Assembly (NCBI RefSeq): GCF_003610555.1 | Contig: NZ_RAPQ01000008.1 | Span: 2,348,490 to 2,412,489 of the forward strand | Source of the DNA: Marinifilum flexuosum | GTDB taxonomy: Bacteria > Bacteroidota > Bacteroidia > Bacteroidales > Marinifilaceae | DNA: 64,000 nucleotides | Direction of reading: 5' to 3' | Shown here: positions 1 to 8,827 of the stretch, piece by piece | How the letters are laid out: each line of letters starts with the position of its first letter | Numbering within the stretch: the first letter of the stretch is position 1 | Notes under the pieces: generated by a model | What the model was told of the DNA's origin: nothing | Seen by the model: the letters and a program-made list of their open reading frames with translations, nothing else | The model's database searches: none | Translations under genes and position numbers: made by a program

Positions 1-199
1 AGTATGTTAAGAGATATTGATGTTTAAAATAGTTCTGTGTAGTATTAATGAGCTTATAAACATGGGTATTGAAATCTCTTGTATTGCCTGAGTGCACAGG
101 AGTATATAGTTTTATAGTAAGTTTGAGAAGGGGGATGATTTACCGTTAAATGATGAACTTTTAATGCGAAGTAAGTGAGGTCATACCTAGGGTGTGTAT

Positions 200-425
200 G
201 ACATAAATGTAGGAAAAGATGAGCTGAACACGGAAATATATGAAGCTGACGTAGGAAAAGCTCATCTGAACATAGGAAAATATGAACTTGACCCTAATTT
301 TTGAGATATTTTTGTGGAAATGGATGTCATATTCTTACAAAAATATGATGTGAACTTACCCAAAATGGACCAAAAAATGCGTTGATGTGATTCCGACGCG
401 CGTCAGGCTCATCTTTTCCTACGTT
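200..425. repeat. Degenerate ~21-nt repeats in direct and inverted orientation
   Basis: Positions 1-755 hold no convincing gene. Between 209 and 293 a word of about 21 nt beginning TAGGAAAA and ending CTGAAC or CTTGAC recurs (209, 252, 273, with a weaker copy near 231). An inverted copy lies at 402-422. Farther on, CCTAGGT words recur near 460-486. What this array does is not recognised. Confidence 0.5.
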
Positions 426-568
426 TGTCTCAGGCAAACATGCGTTCAGATCAAGTAAACCTAGGTCAGCGTCACATCTACCTAGGAATGGAACTCATCT
501 ATGCGCGTAGGGGAGAGGGTGACGCATGAAAGTATCTTATTACTATGGACAATGTTCATACCCTTGCT

Positions 569-668
569 AGCCCTGATTTGCAATCAGGGCTCATGGCGTT
601 TAGAATTTAAATTCGATTTTGAGGATTGGAAATCCCAAACTTGAAACCTGTGAATTACAAATTCACAG
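569..668 (+). repeat. Cluster of three short hairpins (REP-like)
   Basis: Three hairpins lie close together: 569-591 (arms AGCCCTGAT/ATCAGGGCT), 623-635 (GGATT/AATCC) and 648-668 (arms CTGTGAATT/AATTCACAG around ACA). The last two, separated by 12 nt, have the same architecture as a pair at 47163-47210 with different stem sequences. This resembles REP-type elements mobilised by RAYT transposases, but no transposase gene is present here. Confidence 0.55.
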
Positions 669-698
669 AAGCAGGAAATTGTCATTGGCGTTAGTCAA

Positions 699-730
699 TA
701 AAAAAGGCCTTACAATCCTGCAAAGCCTTT
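699..730 (-). terminator. Rho-independent terminator of the DUF819 gene
   Basis: Stem AAAGGC (703-708) pairs with GCCTTT (725-730). On the minus strand it is followed by a T-rich run. It lies just past the stop of the DUF819 gene. Confidence 0.7.
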
Positions 731-755
731 CTCCAATGTGTGGTTATAAATATAT

Positions 756-1922
756 CTAACTCAGATAGATGGCAATGGATACGCCAATAAAAGTACCAAT
801 TACATAGCCTAGAATTCCGACTAAAATACCAGGTGTAACCAGTTTCTTTTGTCCCATGGATGCAGCCATAGGAGCAGCAACCGACGGGCCCATGATATTG
901 GCAGCCGAAGAGATTACCACTTCGTAAACATCAAGTTTGAACAGTTTGGCCAATGACAGTAGAAACAAGAAGTGGAAAACCATAATGGTTAGGTAGAAAG
1001 CCAATACTGCTGGTCCGATACTGAATATCTGCTGAATATTGGTAGCGGCACCAATTACTGCCAAAAACACATACATCATCCATAAACCAACCGAGAATGC
1101 GGTGTTTTCGAGAGGTTGTAAGAGTTTAGGAAACAGGTTGGCTGCCAGCACGGCAAAAACCGTAATGATTAGGATGCTTAAATTGATATCTGTATTTAAA
1201 AGACTTTGCAAATAAGGCGATACAAAGCTACCTGCACCTGCAATGAAAGCTGCAATAAATACCGAAACGGCAATTCGCTCCATGGTGATAGGATATTCTG
1301 CTTTTTTTGCTGAGCTTTCTTCTACGCGATTTTCGGCCTTAGGCTTTACAAAAAAGCGAGCCAAAAATAGGAGAGAAGGAGTTAAAAACAGGAATAGGGT
1401 GTACAGGTTGGAAACAAAGTTATCAACAGCAATGGTAGCTGTAAACAATGGGTTTGTACTAAAATTAAGCGCTTCGGCAGCAGCTATAAAATTTACACTT
1501 CCACCAACAAGCGTTGCCGCAATAACCCCGGCAGTTTTTCCCGAATCAGGACCTAAATTGATAATGTTGAAGGCTAAAAAACAACCCAAAACAATCCCAA
1601 TGGCTCCTAAAATGTAAGCAACAAGCAATTTGCCACTTTCCTTTACAATTTTTACAATGTTAGAACTAAACAGGAGCATAGGAATGGAAATGGGAATGAA
1701 GTACGAAAATACCAATTCGTAAACATCTACCTTAATGTTTGGGTTCGATGCTACCGGAACAACTCCAGCCATTGCCAATAAGGACATGGAAATCATGGTA
1801 ACCAAGATACCTGATAGTTTTCCAAACCATTTTTTGTGTTCTGAATAGATTCCAAAGGCGGCAGCACCTGCCACAACGAAAAACAACACCATGTTGCTTT
1901 CGGGAGAGATAAGTGATTGCAT
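756..1922 (-). CDS. DUF819 family integral membrane protein (YjcL-like)
   Basis: 388 residues with roughly ten hydrophobic membrane segments separated by short loops, matching the DUF819/YjcL family in length and pattern. Glycine- and alanine-rich segments are seen near residues 130-150 (GGSVNFIAAAEAL) and near the C-terminus (NIMGPSVAAPMAA), reminiscent of the discontinuous transmembrane helices of secondary transporters. The substrate is not known for the family. The gene stands alone and has its own terminator hairpin. The family call is from recognition of the sequence; a transport role is inference. Confidence 0.85.
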   Translation of the reverse strand: MQSLISPESNMVLFFVVAGAAAFGIYSEHKKWFGKLSGILVTMISMSLLAMAGVVPVASNPNIKVDVYELVFSYFIPISIPMLLFSSNIVKIVKESGKLLVAYILGAIGIVLGCFLAFNIINLGPDSGKTAGVIAATLVGGSVNFIAAAEALNFSTNPLFTATIAVDNFVSNLYTLFLFLTPSLLFLARFFVKPKAENRVEESSAKKAEYPITMERIAVSVFIAAFIAGAGSFVSPYLQSLLNTDINLSILIITVFAVLAANLFPKLLQPLENTAFSVGLWMMYVFLAVIGAATNIQQIFSIGPAVLAFYLTIMVFHFLFLLSLAKLFKLDVYEVVISSAANIMGPSVAAPMAASMGQKKLVTPGILVGILGYVIGTFIGVSIAIYLS

Positions 1923-2285
1923 GTATAAGATATTGAAATTAGTGTATTAGACCATTTTGCTTGAGTTCAAACAAAATGGCTTACCGAATTTAATAAATAA
2001 TTTGAATCAAGGATTGAAAATTTCCCTATATCCTCAAGCCGGAAGGCTTTTACTTTTTCCATTGATGAAAAAGTAAACAAAAAATCTAGGGCGTGTAAGC
2101 TAAAACTGCTTCTACTTGAAAACTTTAAGTGCGGCGGAGTGATCTTCGAACAAGTTCTCAGCTTCTCCGTCTTTCTAAAAGTTTACTGCGTATAATCAGC
2201 TTGACCTTCCAATGCCCCAAAGACATGATGTTATACTAAACCTTTTTAAAGGAAATATCACAATCCTGGACTCTTAAAATATTCA
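1923..2285. other. Intergenic region with a TTTACTTTTTC palindrome
   Basis: No gene seen. Around 2050-2080 there is an inverted repeat (TTTACTTTTTC against GAAAAAGTAAA), followed by a low-complexity segment. This type of intergenic repeat is common in Bacteroidota genomes; no function can be assigned. Confidence 0.4.
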
Positions 2286-2293
2286 AAAGAAAA

Positions 2294-2316
2294 GCTCAAA
2301 CTATATTGGTTTGAGC
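2294..2316 (-). terminator. Terminator of the DEAD-box helicase gene
   Basis: Perfect 8-bp stem GCTCAAAC (2294-2301) / GTTTGAGC (2309-2316), with a T-rich run on the minus strand, directly after the helicase stop codon. Confidence 0.75.
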
Positions 2317-2326
2317 TCGAAGTATT

Positions 2327-3571
2327 TTACTTTTTCTTTCTTTTTTTCTTTTTTGGATTTTCGAAGTATTCATCTGCTTCATCCATAAGTTCTTTCAAAC
2401 TTTTTGAATAATCTTCCGAAAAGTCGATGGTTGCAGAGTATTCCTGGTGTGAGATATCCATCACTTGAATTTCCCCTCCAAGATAATCTTCAATTTCGTT
2501 TAAAAGTTCCTTTTCTGTATCAGGGCAGCAAAACGAAATGGCAGTCCCTTTTTGTACGCCACGTCCTGTACGTCCAACACGGTGTACGTAGTTCTCAGAA
2601 ACATCAGGAAGGTCGTAGTTTACCACGTAATCTACGTTAGGAATGTCAATTCCACGAGCACTTACATCGGTAGCAATTAAGATTTTTACTTTGCCAGATT
2701 TAAATTCATTTAAAGCTGCCAATCGATCTTTTTGTTCTCTATCGCCATGAATCAATTGAGTTTTTACGCCCACACGATCCATTGCTTTGTGTACACGTTC
2801 TGCACGAACTTTGGTTCTTACAAAAACCAAAATTTTACTTTCCTCATGCTCTTTGGCAATGCGCTCCAGGAAGAAACGCTTGTCATCCATTTTTACATAT
2901 GCCAATGAATGCTCCACATTTCTTGATACCGGATCTTTCGGTGAAATTTGAATGCGAATGGCTTTTCGAACCAATGAATAGGCCAACTTCTTAATTTTTG
3001 GTGTAATGGTTGCCGAAAAGAATAAGGTTTGTCTGTTTCTTGGCAAAAATTTAATTAGGTCTTGAATGTCTTTAATAAAGCCCAAATCCAACATGTGATC
3101 GGCTTCATCCAATACCAGGGTGTCAATGTTTCTCAAATTGATATAGCCTTGGCTTGTAAGGTCGAACATTCTGCCTGGAGTCGAAATTAAGATGTCGATT
3201 CCTTTCTGCAATTTTGCAATTTGCGGATCTTGTTCAACGCCACCAAAAACGCAAAAGCTCTTTACTTTGGTGTACTTGCCAACTTCCTGAAACACTTCGG
3301 TAATTTGTATTGCCAGCTCGCGAGTAGGAACCATTACAACACATTTAATGTCTTTACTGCTTTTGTTTTTCTTCGATTTGTGAATTTTATCGATAATAGG
3401 AATGGCAAAGGCTGCCGTTTTACCGGTACCGGTTTGTGCAATAGCCAAAACATCCTCACCTTTTACAATGGGTGGAATGGCTTTGTACTGAATATCGGTG
3501 GGTCTTTTAAAACCAAGTGTTTCCAGATTCTTCTTAATATCTGGAGAAAAGTTATATTGACTAAACTTCAT
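2327..3571 (-). CDS. DEAD-box ATP-dependent RNA helicase, RhlE-like
   Basis: 414 residues with a complete set of superfamily 2 helicase motifs: a Q-motif near residue 28, Walker A AQTGTGKT, motif Ia PTRELA, motif II VLDEADHMLD, motif III SAT and motif VI HRVGRTGR. The C-terminus ends in a strongly basic tail (NPKKKKRKKK), typical of RhlE/CshA-like helicases that use basic tails for RNA binding. It likely remodels rRNA or mRNA structure in the cytoplasm. Bacteroidota carry several paralogues, so a specific gene name is not justified. Confidence 0.93.
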   Translation of the reverse strand: MKFSQYNFSPDIKKNLETLGFKRPTDIQYKAIPPIVKGEDVLAIAQTGTGKTAAFAIPIIDKIHKSKKNKSSKDIKCVVMVPTRELAIQITEVFQEVGKYTKVKSFCVFGGVEQDPQIAKLQKGIDILISTPGRMFDLTSQGYINLRNIDTLVLDEADHMLDLGFIKDIQDLIKFLPRNRQTLFFSATITPKIKKLAYSLVRKAIRIQISPKDPVSRNVEHSLAYVKMDDKRFFLERIAKEHEESKILVFVRTKVRAERVHKAMDRVGVKTQLIHGDREQKDRLAALNEFKSGKVKILIATDVSARGIDIPNVDYVVNYDLPDVSENYVHRVGRTGRGVQKGTAISFCCPDTEKELLNEIEDYLGGEIQVMDISHQEYSATIDFSEDYSKSLKELMDEADEYFENPKKKKRKKK

Positions 3572-3603
3572 TCTTCTTTGTCTTCAAATTTGCGACAAAG
3601 ATA

Positions 3604-3954
3604 GTTGTAAAAACTGAGTTTGCAGGCATATCCATTTTCTGATTTTCACAATTAATTCTGTTTCATGCAAGCAATATCTACAATAATGCAATGAATTATT
3701 AATTGATGATCCGATTTAGAATGTCTAAATGCTAGTAAAAGATACTTATGCCACGCTGCGCTGCAGCTTTCTTTGTTAACCATCTTTTCTGCTATAATTA
3801 CTTCGCCACTCTGTGGCTTGTTTCGTATTGATTTTAATTAAAAACAAATTGATAAAGTGCGTAGCACTAAAGTCTCTATAGAATAAATGAGTTGAATAAA
3901 ACCTAAGGTGCAGGGCACCGCAGTATGTAATACCAATACTACTCCATGTGCTAT
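3604..3954. repeat. Intergenic region with several small GC hairpins
   Basis: No credible gene. Small hairpins occur at 3856-3868 (AGTGC/GCACT) and 3907-3919 (GGTGC/GCACC), plus a CCAC/GTGG pair near 3810. The pattern resembles multi-hairpin intergenic repeats seen in this phylum. A 67-codon open frame over it has no recognisable protein character. Confidence 0.4.
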
Positions 3955-4941
3955 TTATGCCCGCTTCATTTCTACCCAATATCTAAAATAACCATATCCA
4001 CCCAGCACAAGGGTTCCGATAAAAGTTAGCCCGTTGGATAAAATTCCAAAACTAATTCCTGCATTGGCATCGAGCTGATAGGCCAAAAATAATTGTAGCA
4101 AAAAGAAATGCGTGGTTCCTATTCCGCCCGGACTTGGTAGTGCCCATCCTAATCCGCCAATAAATAAAATTACCACGGCAAAGAAGATCGAATATTCCGA
4201 TGTTTCAGGCAAACATAGCAAGTAAATGTAATTTAGAATTACCAGTGTCATCCAAATTAAGAGAGTAAGTAGGATAAACTTGAATCTCTTTTTTAACAAC
4301 AAACCTTGTTTTAGTGATTCAAACATGCTTTGCAAAAATCCCACAACTTTCTTGATAATTGGTTTCTCTGATTTTTTAAGTCTTTTAAGACTAACCAAAA
4401 ACAAAATAACAAAGAGAATTAAAAAGATTGGCAAGACATAGATGTAACGATATCCGTAAATGTGTGAAATGCCACCAATGGTTGAATCAATAATTCCTTG
4501 AAGTCTTTCCAATTCGATAAAGAAAATGCATAAAATTCCCAACCCCAGTATTAATAAGTCATATGCACGTTCAGCCATTACACTTCCCATGGAAACAGCC
4601 ACCGGAACTTTCGAGTTTTTTTGAAGTGATGTACAACGGATGATTTCGCCAAGTTTAGGCGTGAAACTATTTACGAAATATCCCAAAAGGAGTGAGGTAA
4701 ATACTTTATCGGATTTAGGAGTTTCGCCTGCCTCTTCAATTAATAGTTTCCAACGCAATGCTCTTAAGTAAAAGACTAAAAACAGGCATAGAAAACTCAG
4801 AAAGATGAAAAAATAATCGGCTCCTGCCAAACTCTCCCATACAGGCCCTAATGGCTTTTCGTGTAGGGTAAGAAAAAGGAATACTGCTCCGATAATTACA
4901 CCAGATAGGTTTTTAAATATGCTTTTTATATTATTTATCAT
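3955..4941 (-). CDS. Flippase-like integral membrane protein (LPG synthase transmembrane-domain family, UPF0104)
   Basis: 328 residues with about eight transmembrane segments. The motif region near residues 95-140 (SFTPKLGEIIRCTSL and VMAERAYDLLILG) and the glycine-rich WALPSPGGIGTTHFF segment near residue 265 match the family that shares the membrane domain of MprF lysylphosphatidylglycerol synthase. There is no cytosolic aminoacyltransferase domain, so it is not a full MprF. Members are thought to flip lipids or lipid-linked intermediates; the substrate here is unknown. Confidence 0.85.
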   Translation of the reverse strand: MINNIKSIFKNLSGVIIGAVFLFLTLHEKPLGPVWESLAGADYFFIFLSFLCLFLVFYLRALRWKLLIEEAGETPKSDKVFTSLLLGYFVNSFTPKLGEIIRCTSLQKNSKVPVAVSMGSVMAERAYDLLILGLGILCIFFIELERLQGIIDSTIGGISHIYGYRYIYVLPIFLILFVILFLVSLKRLKKSEKPIIKKVVGFLQSMFESLKQGLLLKKRFKFILLTLLIWMTLVILNYIYLLCLPETSEYSIFFAVVILFIGGLGWALPSPGGIGTTHFFLLQLFLAYQLDANAGISFGILSNGLTFIGTLVLGGYGYFRYWVEMKRA

Positions 4942-4986
4942 CTATTAAAATTTCAATTGTAATTAGAGGAGAAGCAAAAATATAAA

Positions 4987-5400
4987 TTATTTTTTCCTCA
5001 CGGTCCAATAGGCAGCCTTTATCCAATCCTTTATTTGTGTATCGAAATCTTCTGGCTCCGCTATTACAAGCCTATGAAGCACTCTGTTTTTAGATATTCG
5101 CTTGCAAAAGATTACAGGGAAAACATCTTCATCCTGATGGAGTTGATATTCCAATACGAGTCGATCTTTTTTAGGGTAAACCGATAAGAAATTTGCGCCA
5201 ATTTTAAACTGAATGCAGGTTTTTAGGTACAAAACCTCAATGTTTTCAAATGTTTTTACATACTCTTCCAATTGAACAAAGGTAGCCACTACACAATCAT
5301 TCATTTTATTGGTATGAGTTTCTTTATCGGTGATATAACACGAATGATATTGATTGGGTCCGGGAAGAATTCGTTTACAATTGGGGCAAGTCCAAGGCAT
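4987..5400 (-). CDS. DUF5655 domain protein
   Basis: 137 residues. The N-terminus (MPWTCPNCKRILPGPNQYHSC) has a CxxC pair followed by His and Cys, which suggests a small zinc-ribbon-like knob. The rest matches the DUF5655 family: a helical start followed by FKIGANFLSVYPKKDRLVLEYQL and the arginine-rich KRISKNRVLHRLVI. Function of the family is not established. The gene lies 45 nt downstream of the flippase-like gene's start on the same strand. Confidence 0.8.
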   Translation of the reverse strand: MPWTCPNCKRILPGPNQYHSCYITDKETHTNKMNDCVVATFVQLEEYVKTFENIEVLYLKTCIQFKIGANFLSVYPKKDRLVLEYQLHQDEDVFPVIFCKRISKNRVLHRLVIAEPEDFDTQIKDWIKAAYWTVRKK

Positions 5401-5461
5401 ACTTACAATTCAATAATTTTTGGAAAGATACAACAAATCTTAATTTAAGGTCGAACTCAGA

Positions 5462-7006
5462 TTAATTTAGATCTGACCTACCCAAAGCAATTTGTTGCAT
5501 GCTATTGTTGATCCTTTTTAAAGCATCTTGAATGCTCTCTTCGGGCTTTATAACGTTGCTTTTTCCCCAAAAAGTAGGATCATAGATTGTTCGGTGATTG
5601 GAGAAAATGGTTGTTGGTGTTATGGATTCTCTGTATTTAAATCGAACAACATCCTCTGATTTTATATTTGTGGTTGCCATCTCGAATGAAGTGGAGAAAT
5701 AACTAGAGAACAATTTCTTTTTATTTTTCACTTTGAATTTTAGACTCCCCAAAGCGTGATTCAAATAATATTTTCCGTTGATGTCGCGATAGCTAACAGC
5801 ATAATTTACCATGGTTGGTTTTGCCTTGGTTTTTGAACTGCCTTTTACAATGAATCGGTTTTTTAACTCATTCAGTCTATACTTTTCGTAACCAAATTCG
5901 GCTCGAATGATGGCCAGGTTATTAGTTTCAATAAACAACCTTCCTTCCAATAAAGGTTCACTCAGTTTGGGTCTTGGTTCAAACTCAATAATGTATACCG
6001 AACGATTGTTGTATGTACTGATATCCACTAAACGATAATTGTACAAATGAGTATAATCTTCGCTAAGAAATTCTGGTAGATTCTTTACAATATCTAATTG
6101 TAAACATCCTTGAATTCCACCCTTTAGTCGAAACGAAATGGTATCTAATCTGGTAACATCGTAAATTTTACGGCTCTTAAAAACTTTTACTCTTTCCAGC
6201 GCATTTTGGTTAGAATAGGAACTTTTGTAAATATCCAATACCGATTCCAGATAAATCATGTATTTGTTATTTTTCATCACAGATTCTCGGTAAAAAGATG
6301 TTAAGTTCGTTGATTTTTGAGGATAGTTTTTGTGTATGTTATGCACGGCTGCACGAACCAAAGCCAAAGGATCATTATTACGAATAATTACTTCTTGAAG
6401 GGAAATAAAATCTTCTTTGAGTTCCACTTCAATTTGATTTTTCTTCAAATTAGAAACAACAATTTCATTATTCTGATATCCAACATATGAAAATACCAAG
6501 GTATCATTTAAGTTCTCTGAAGATATGCTTAGTGAGAATTCACCATCTTGGTTGCTTATGGTACCCACGTGCTTTCCTCTTATTCCAATACTGGCATATG
6601 GTAATGCTTTCTTTGAATTCAAATCTTTAACAATACCAGTTAATTTTCGGTAAGAAATGTATGGTATAATTTCCTTAGGAGGTGGAATATTTAATGCTTC
6701 TTTAACCGGAACAATAACAATGTGTTTTTTGGTAACATGAAAATTAAGGTCTTTGTCAGGGATTAATTTTCTTAGTACACTTGAAAGTTTTTCATTTTTG
6801 ATATTAACGTTCAGAGGCTTGCGATCTTTAAAAAGGTTGGCGTTGTAGGTGAAATAGCATTGTGCTTTTTGTTCAATGCTATCTAGTGCATTTTCAATGG
6901 TTGTTTTAGATAAATTTAGGTTTATCTTTTTATCCAATAAATGAATTTGAGCTTTGGTATTAAAGCATAGAAATAGCAGAATGAAAAGTATTGTATTTTT
7001 TTTCAT
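5462..7006 (-). CDS. Exported STN + carboxypeptidase-regulatory domain protein, no TonB barrel
   Basis: About 514 residues from the chosen start, which places MKKNTILFILLFLCFNTKAQ as a signal peptide; an in-frame ATG at 7039 is the alternative. An STN (secretin/TonB short N-terminal) domain is followed by a CarboxypepD_reg-like beta-sandwich (LTGIVKDLNSKKALPYASI...NQDGEFSLSIS) and a ~300-residue C-terminal region with FYRESVMKNNKY, no TonB plug or barrel. In SusC-type receptors STN contacts FecR; here the gene directly follows fecR-like and sigma genes. The C-terminal region is paralogous to that of the 8828-10132 protein. Confidence 0.85.
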   Translation of the reverse strand: MKKNTILFILLFLCFNTKAQIHLLDKKINLNLSKTTIENALDSIEQKAQCYFTYNANLFKDRKPLNVNIKNEKLSSVLRKLIPDKDLNFHVTKKHIVIVPVKEALNIPPPKEIIPYISYRKLTGIVKDLNSKKALPYASIGIRGKHVGTISNQDGEFSLSISSENLNDTLVFSYVGYQNNEIVVSNLKKNQIEVELKEDFISLQEVIIRNNDPLALVRAAVHNIHKNYPQKSTNLTSFYRESVMKNNKYMIYLESVLDIYKSSYSNQNALERVKVFKSRKIYDVTRLDTISFRLKGGIQGCLQLDIVKNLPEFLSEDYTHLYNYRLVDISTYNNRSVYIIEFEPRPKLSEPLLEGRLFIETNNLAIIRAEFGYEKYRLNELKNRFIVKGSSKTKAKPTMVNYAVSYRDINGKYYLNHALGSLKFKVKNKKKLFSSYFSTSFEMATTNIKSEDVVRFKYRESITPTTIFSNHRTIYDPTFWGKSNVIKPEESIQDALKRINNSMQQIALGRSDLN

Positions 7007-7045
7007 TGAGTACTTTTGATATGTTTTAATACTGTCCATAAGTAA

Positions 7046-8041
7046 TTAAATTCCTTTTTTCAATATGATGGTTTGACCTTTTTTCTCATATGTCAAATTA
7101 AATGACATACAGATATTATTTAAAACATGACTAAGCGATTCCTGATTGAAAGTGGTATTAATTTTCTCTTTTGCAATTTCATCGCTTTCAAATTGAATTT
7201 GAACGTGATAAGTTCTTTCAATTACTTTGGCAACTTCTTTTAGTTCCATTCTTCTAAAAACCATCTTTTGCGTTTTCCACGATAAGTAATTGTCATCGTT
7301 CATTAAGCTTTTGCTTAGTAAGCTTTCTTTCAAAATCGCAAAATCACCTTTTTCAAGTATAACCGATTCTTTATTGTTGATCTCGGAAAATTTAACTTTA
7401 CCAGATTTAACCAGAACTTCAACTTTGTCATCCTTGGCAATTACATTAAAAGATGTTCCCAATACTTTAATTTCGGCATCTTTTGCTGTAATAATAAAGG
7501 CTTTGTTTGGGTTTTTAGCAATATTAAAAAAAGCTTCACCTTCCAGGCTTACATTTCTGGTGTCATCATTAAAATTTCTTGGATAAACCAGTTTGGCTTC
7601 TCCGTTTAGAGTAATGGTTGAACCATCTGCAAGCACAATGGATTTATTGCTTTCATGGGCTTTCGAAATAAAAGTTTGATAAGGCGATAGGTATTCATTG
7701 TAAACTTTGTTAGAAATCAGACCTAAGCCAATTACTACAATAATCATTGCTGCAAACTGAAGAACTCTCTTGGCATTAAGAATTATCTTTTTGCCACTCT
7801 TCTTATTCGTAATTTGGTCGTTTACTTTGTTCCAGGCAATATCAGCATTGTATTGCTCTCTGATGTGCATTACATCTTCAACCAAACCCAAATCCTTTTC
7901 TGATGCTGCAATAATTTGAGCATATTCGGGGTTCGAATCAATCACCTTTTTAAAGGCTGCCTTTTCTTCCTCACTCATTTCTCCGCTTAAATACTTCGAA
8001 ATGATTTCCCATTCAATGTTATGTGATGTTTCGTTCTTCAT
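7046..8041 (-). CDS. FecR-family anti-sigma factor
   Basis: 331 residues: a cytosolic N-terminal segment with the ISKYLSGEMSEEEKAAF helix that binds sigma, one transmembrane helix near residues 92-112 (FAAMIIVVIGLGLI), a periplasmic FecR domain (SIVLADGSTITLNGEAKLVYP...LEGEAFFNIAKNP...VLGTSFNVIA) and the C-terminal STN-interacting subdomain (FRRMELKEVAKVIERTY). It is encoded 6 nt after the sigma factor stop, the standard FecI-FecR arrangement. Confidence 0.93.
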   Translation of the reverse strand: MKNETSHNIEWEIISKYLSGEMSEEEKAAFKKVIDSNPEYAQIIAASEKDLGLVEDVMHIREQYNADIAWNKVNDQITNKKSGKKIILNAKRVLQFAAMIIVVIGLGLISNKVYNEYLSPYQTFISKAHESNKSIVLADGSTITLNGEAKLVYPRNFNDDTRNVSLEGEAFFNIAKNPNKAFIITAKDAEIKVLGTSFNVIAKDDKVEVLVKSGKVKFSEINNKESVILEKGDFAILKESLLSKSLMNDDNYLSWKTQKMVFRRMELKEVAKVIERTYHVQIQFESDEIAKEKINTTFNQESLSHVLNNICMSFNLTYEKKGQTIILKKGI

Positions 8042-8047
8042 TTTATT

Positions 8048-8602
8048 TTAAAGCACAATAATACTAACGTAATCTTTTAAATTTTTGCGAAATGCCTTTA
8101 ATGCTTTTCCCATATTGGCTTCAACAGTTTTTACCGATATGGAAAGTTTGTCAGCTATTTCATGATATTTTAATCCTTCAAATCTACTCATTTTAAATAT
8201 TTTACTGCATCTTTCTGGAAGATTTGATAGTGTGTTTTGTATAATGGTTTGAATTTCCTTTTCCTCCAAGCTATGATTTGTGGCTGAATCGTTAATTCTG
8301 GTGTTTTTTAAATGATCTTCGTATTGGTTTCTAATTCCTTTTTTTCTTAAGTATTGCAAGCTATTTAAGTAGGTTGCTTTGTACAAATAAGCTTTGAAAG
8401 AGGTATGAATTTTTAGTTTCTTTCTATCTTCCCAGACTTGGCAAAATAGATTTTGAACAACTTCTTCTGCTTGATCTGGATTTTTGACAAATTTTACCGC
8501 ATAATGACATAATAGTGGATAATAAAACTTAAATAATTTTTCAAACTCTTCAATATTGCCTTTTTGGATGCTTAATAATATGGTGTTTGTATCTTCCGAC
8601 AT
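8048..8602 (-). CDS. ECF RNA polymerase sigma factor (Bacteroidota sigma-70 family)
   Basis: 184 residues with sigma region 2 (FEKLFKFYYPLLCHYAVKFVKNPDQAEEVVQNLFCQVWEDR is the region; key block AEEVVQNLF) and region 4 (RCSKIFKMSRFEGLKYHEIADKLSIS, key block YHEIADKL, then SVKTVEANMGKAL). It should direct polymerase to the promoters of its own cluster when released by the adjacent FecR. It is followed at once by fecR and preceded by a 225-nt leader with a nested hairpin. Confidence 0.93.
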   Translation of the reverse strand: MSEDTNTILLSIQKGNIEEFEKLFKFYYPLLCHYAVKFVKNPDQAEEVVQNLFCQVWEDRKKLKIHTSFKAYLYKATYLNSLQYLRKKGIRNQYEDHLKNTRINDSATNHSLEEKEIQTIIQNTLSNLPERCSKIFKMSRFEGLKYHEIADKLSISVKTVEANMGKALKAFRKNLKDYVSIIVL

Positions 8603-8724
8603 TCTTGTTTTCGTATTCCTGATATATTAGTTTAATAATTTTCTAATATAGGATATTTAGTTATTAATTCCTTAAGATATGTTTAATTTAAAAGTGTGTT
8701 TTTTTGATGTTTTCTTAAGGAATT

Positions 8725-8787
8725 AATGGAAAGAACCACATTTACTCTTTGTTATCCCCAAATAAAGAGTTTGTAATTCTTTCCATT
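8725..8787. promoter_or_regulatory. Nested hairpin between the two carboxypeptidase-regulatory/ECF units
   Basis: Outer arms AATGGAAAGAA (8725-8735) and TTCTTTCCATT (8777-8787) enclose inner arms ACTCTTT (8744-8750) and AAAGAGT (8764-8770). It sits downstream of the 434-residue protein gene and upstream of the sigma gene, so it could be a terminator for the former or a leader for the latter. There is no strong T-run. Confidence 0.5.
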
Positions 8788-8827
8788 ATTAGTGCTTTAT
8801 CAGTTAATAGTAGGTTAAGCTATTTAT

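Noticed and set aside
3776-3979. 67-codon open frame between helicase and flippase genes
   Set aside because: Overlaps the intergenic hairpin repeats and the end of the flippase-like gene; no family resemblance.
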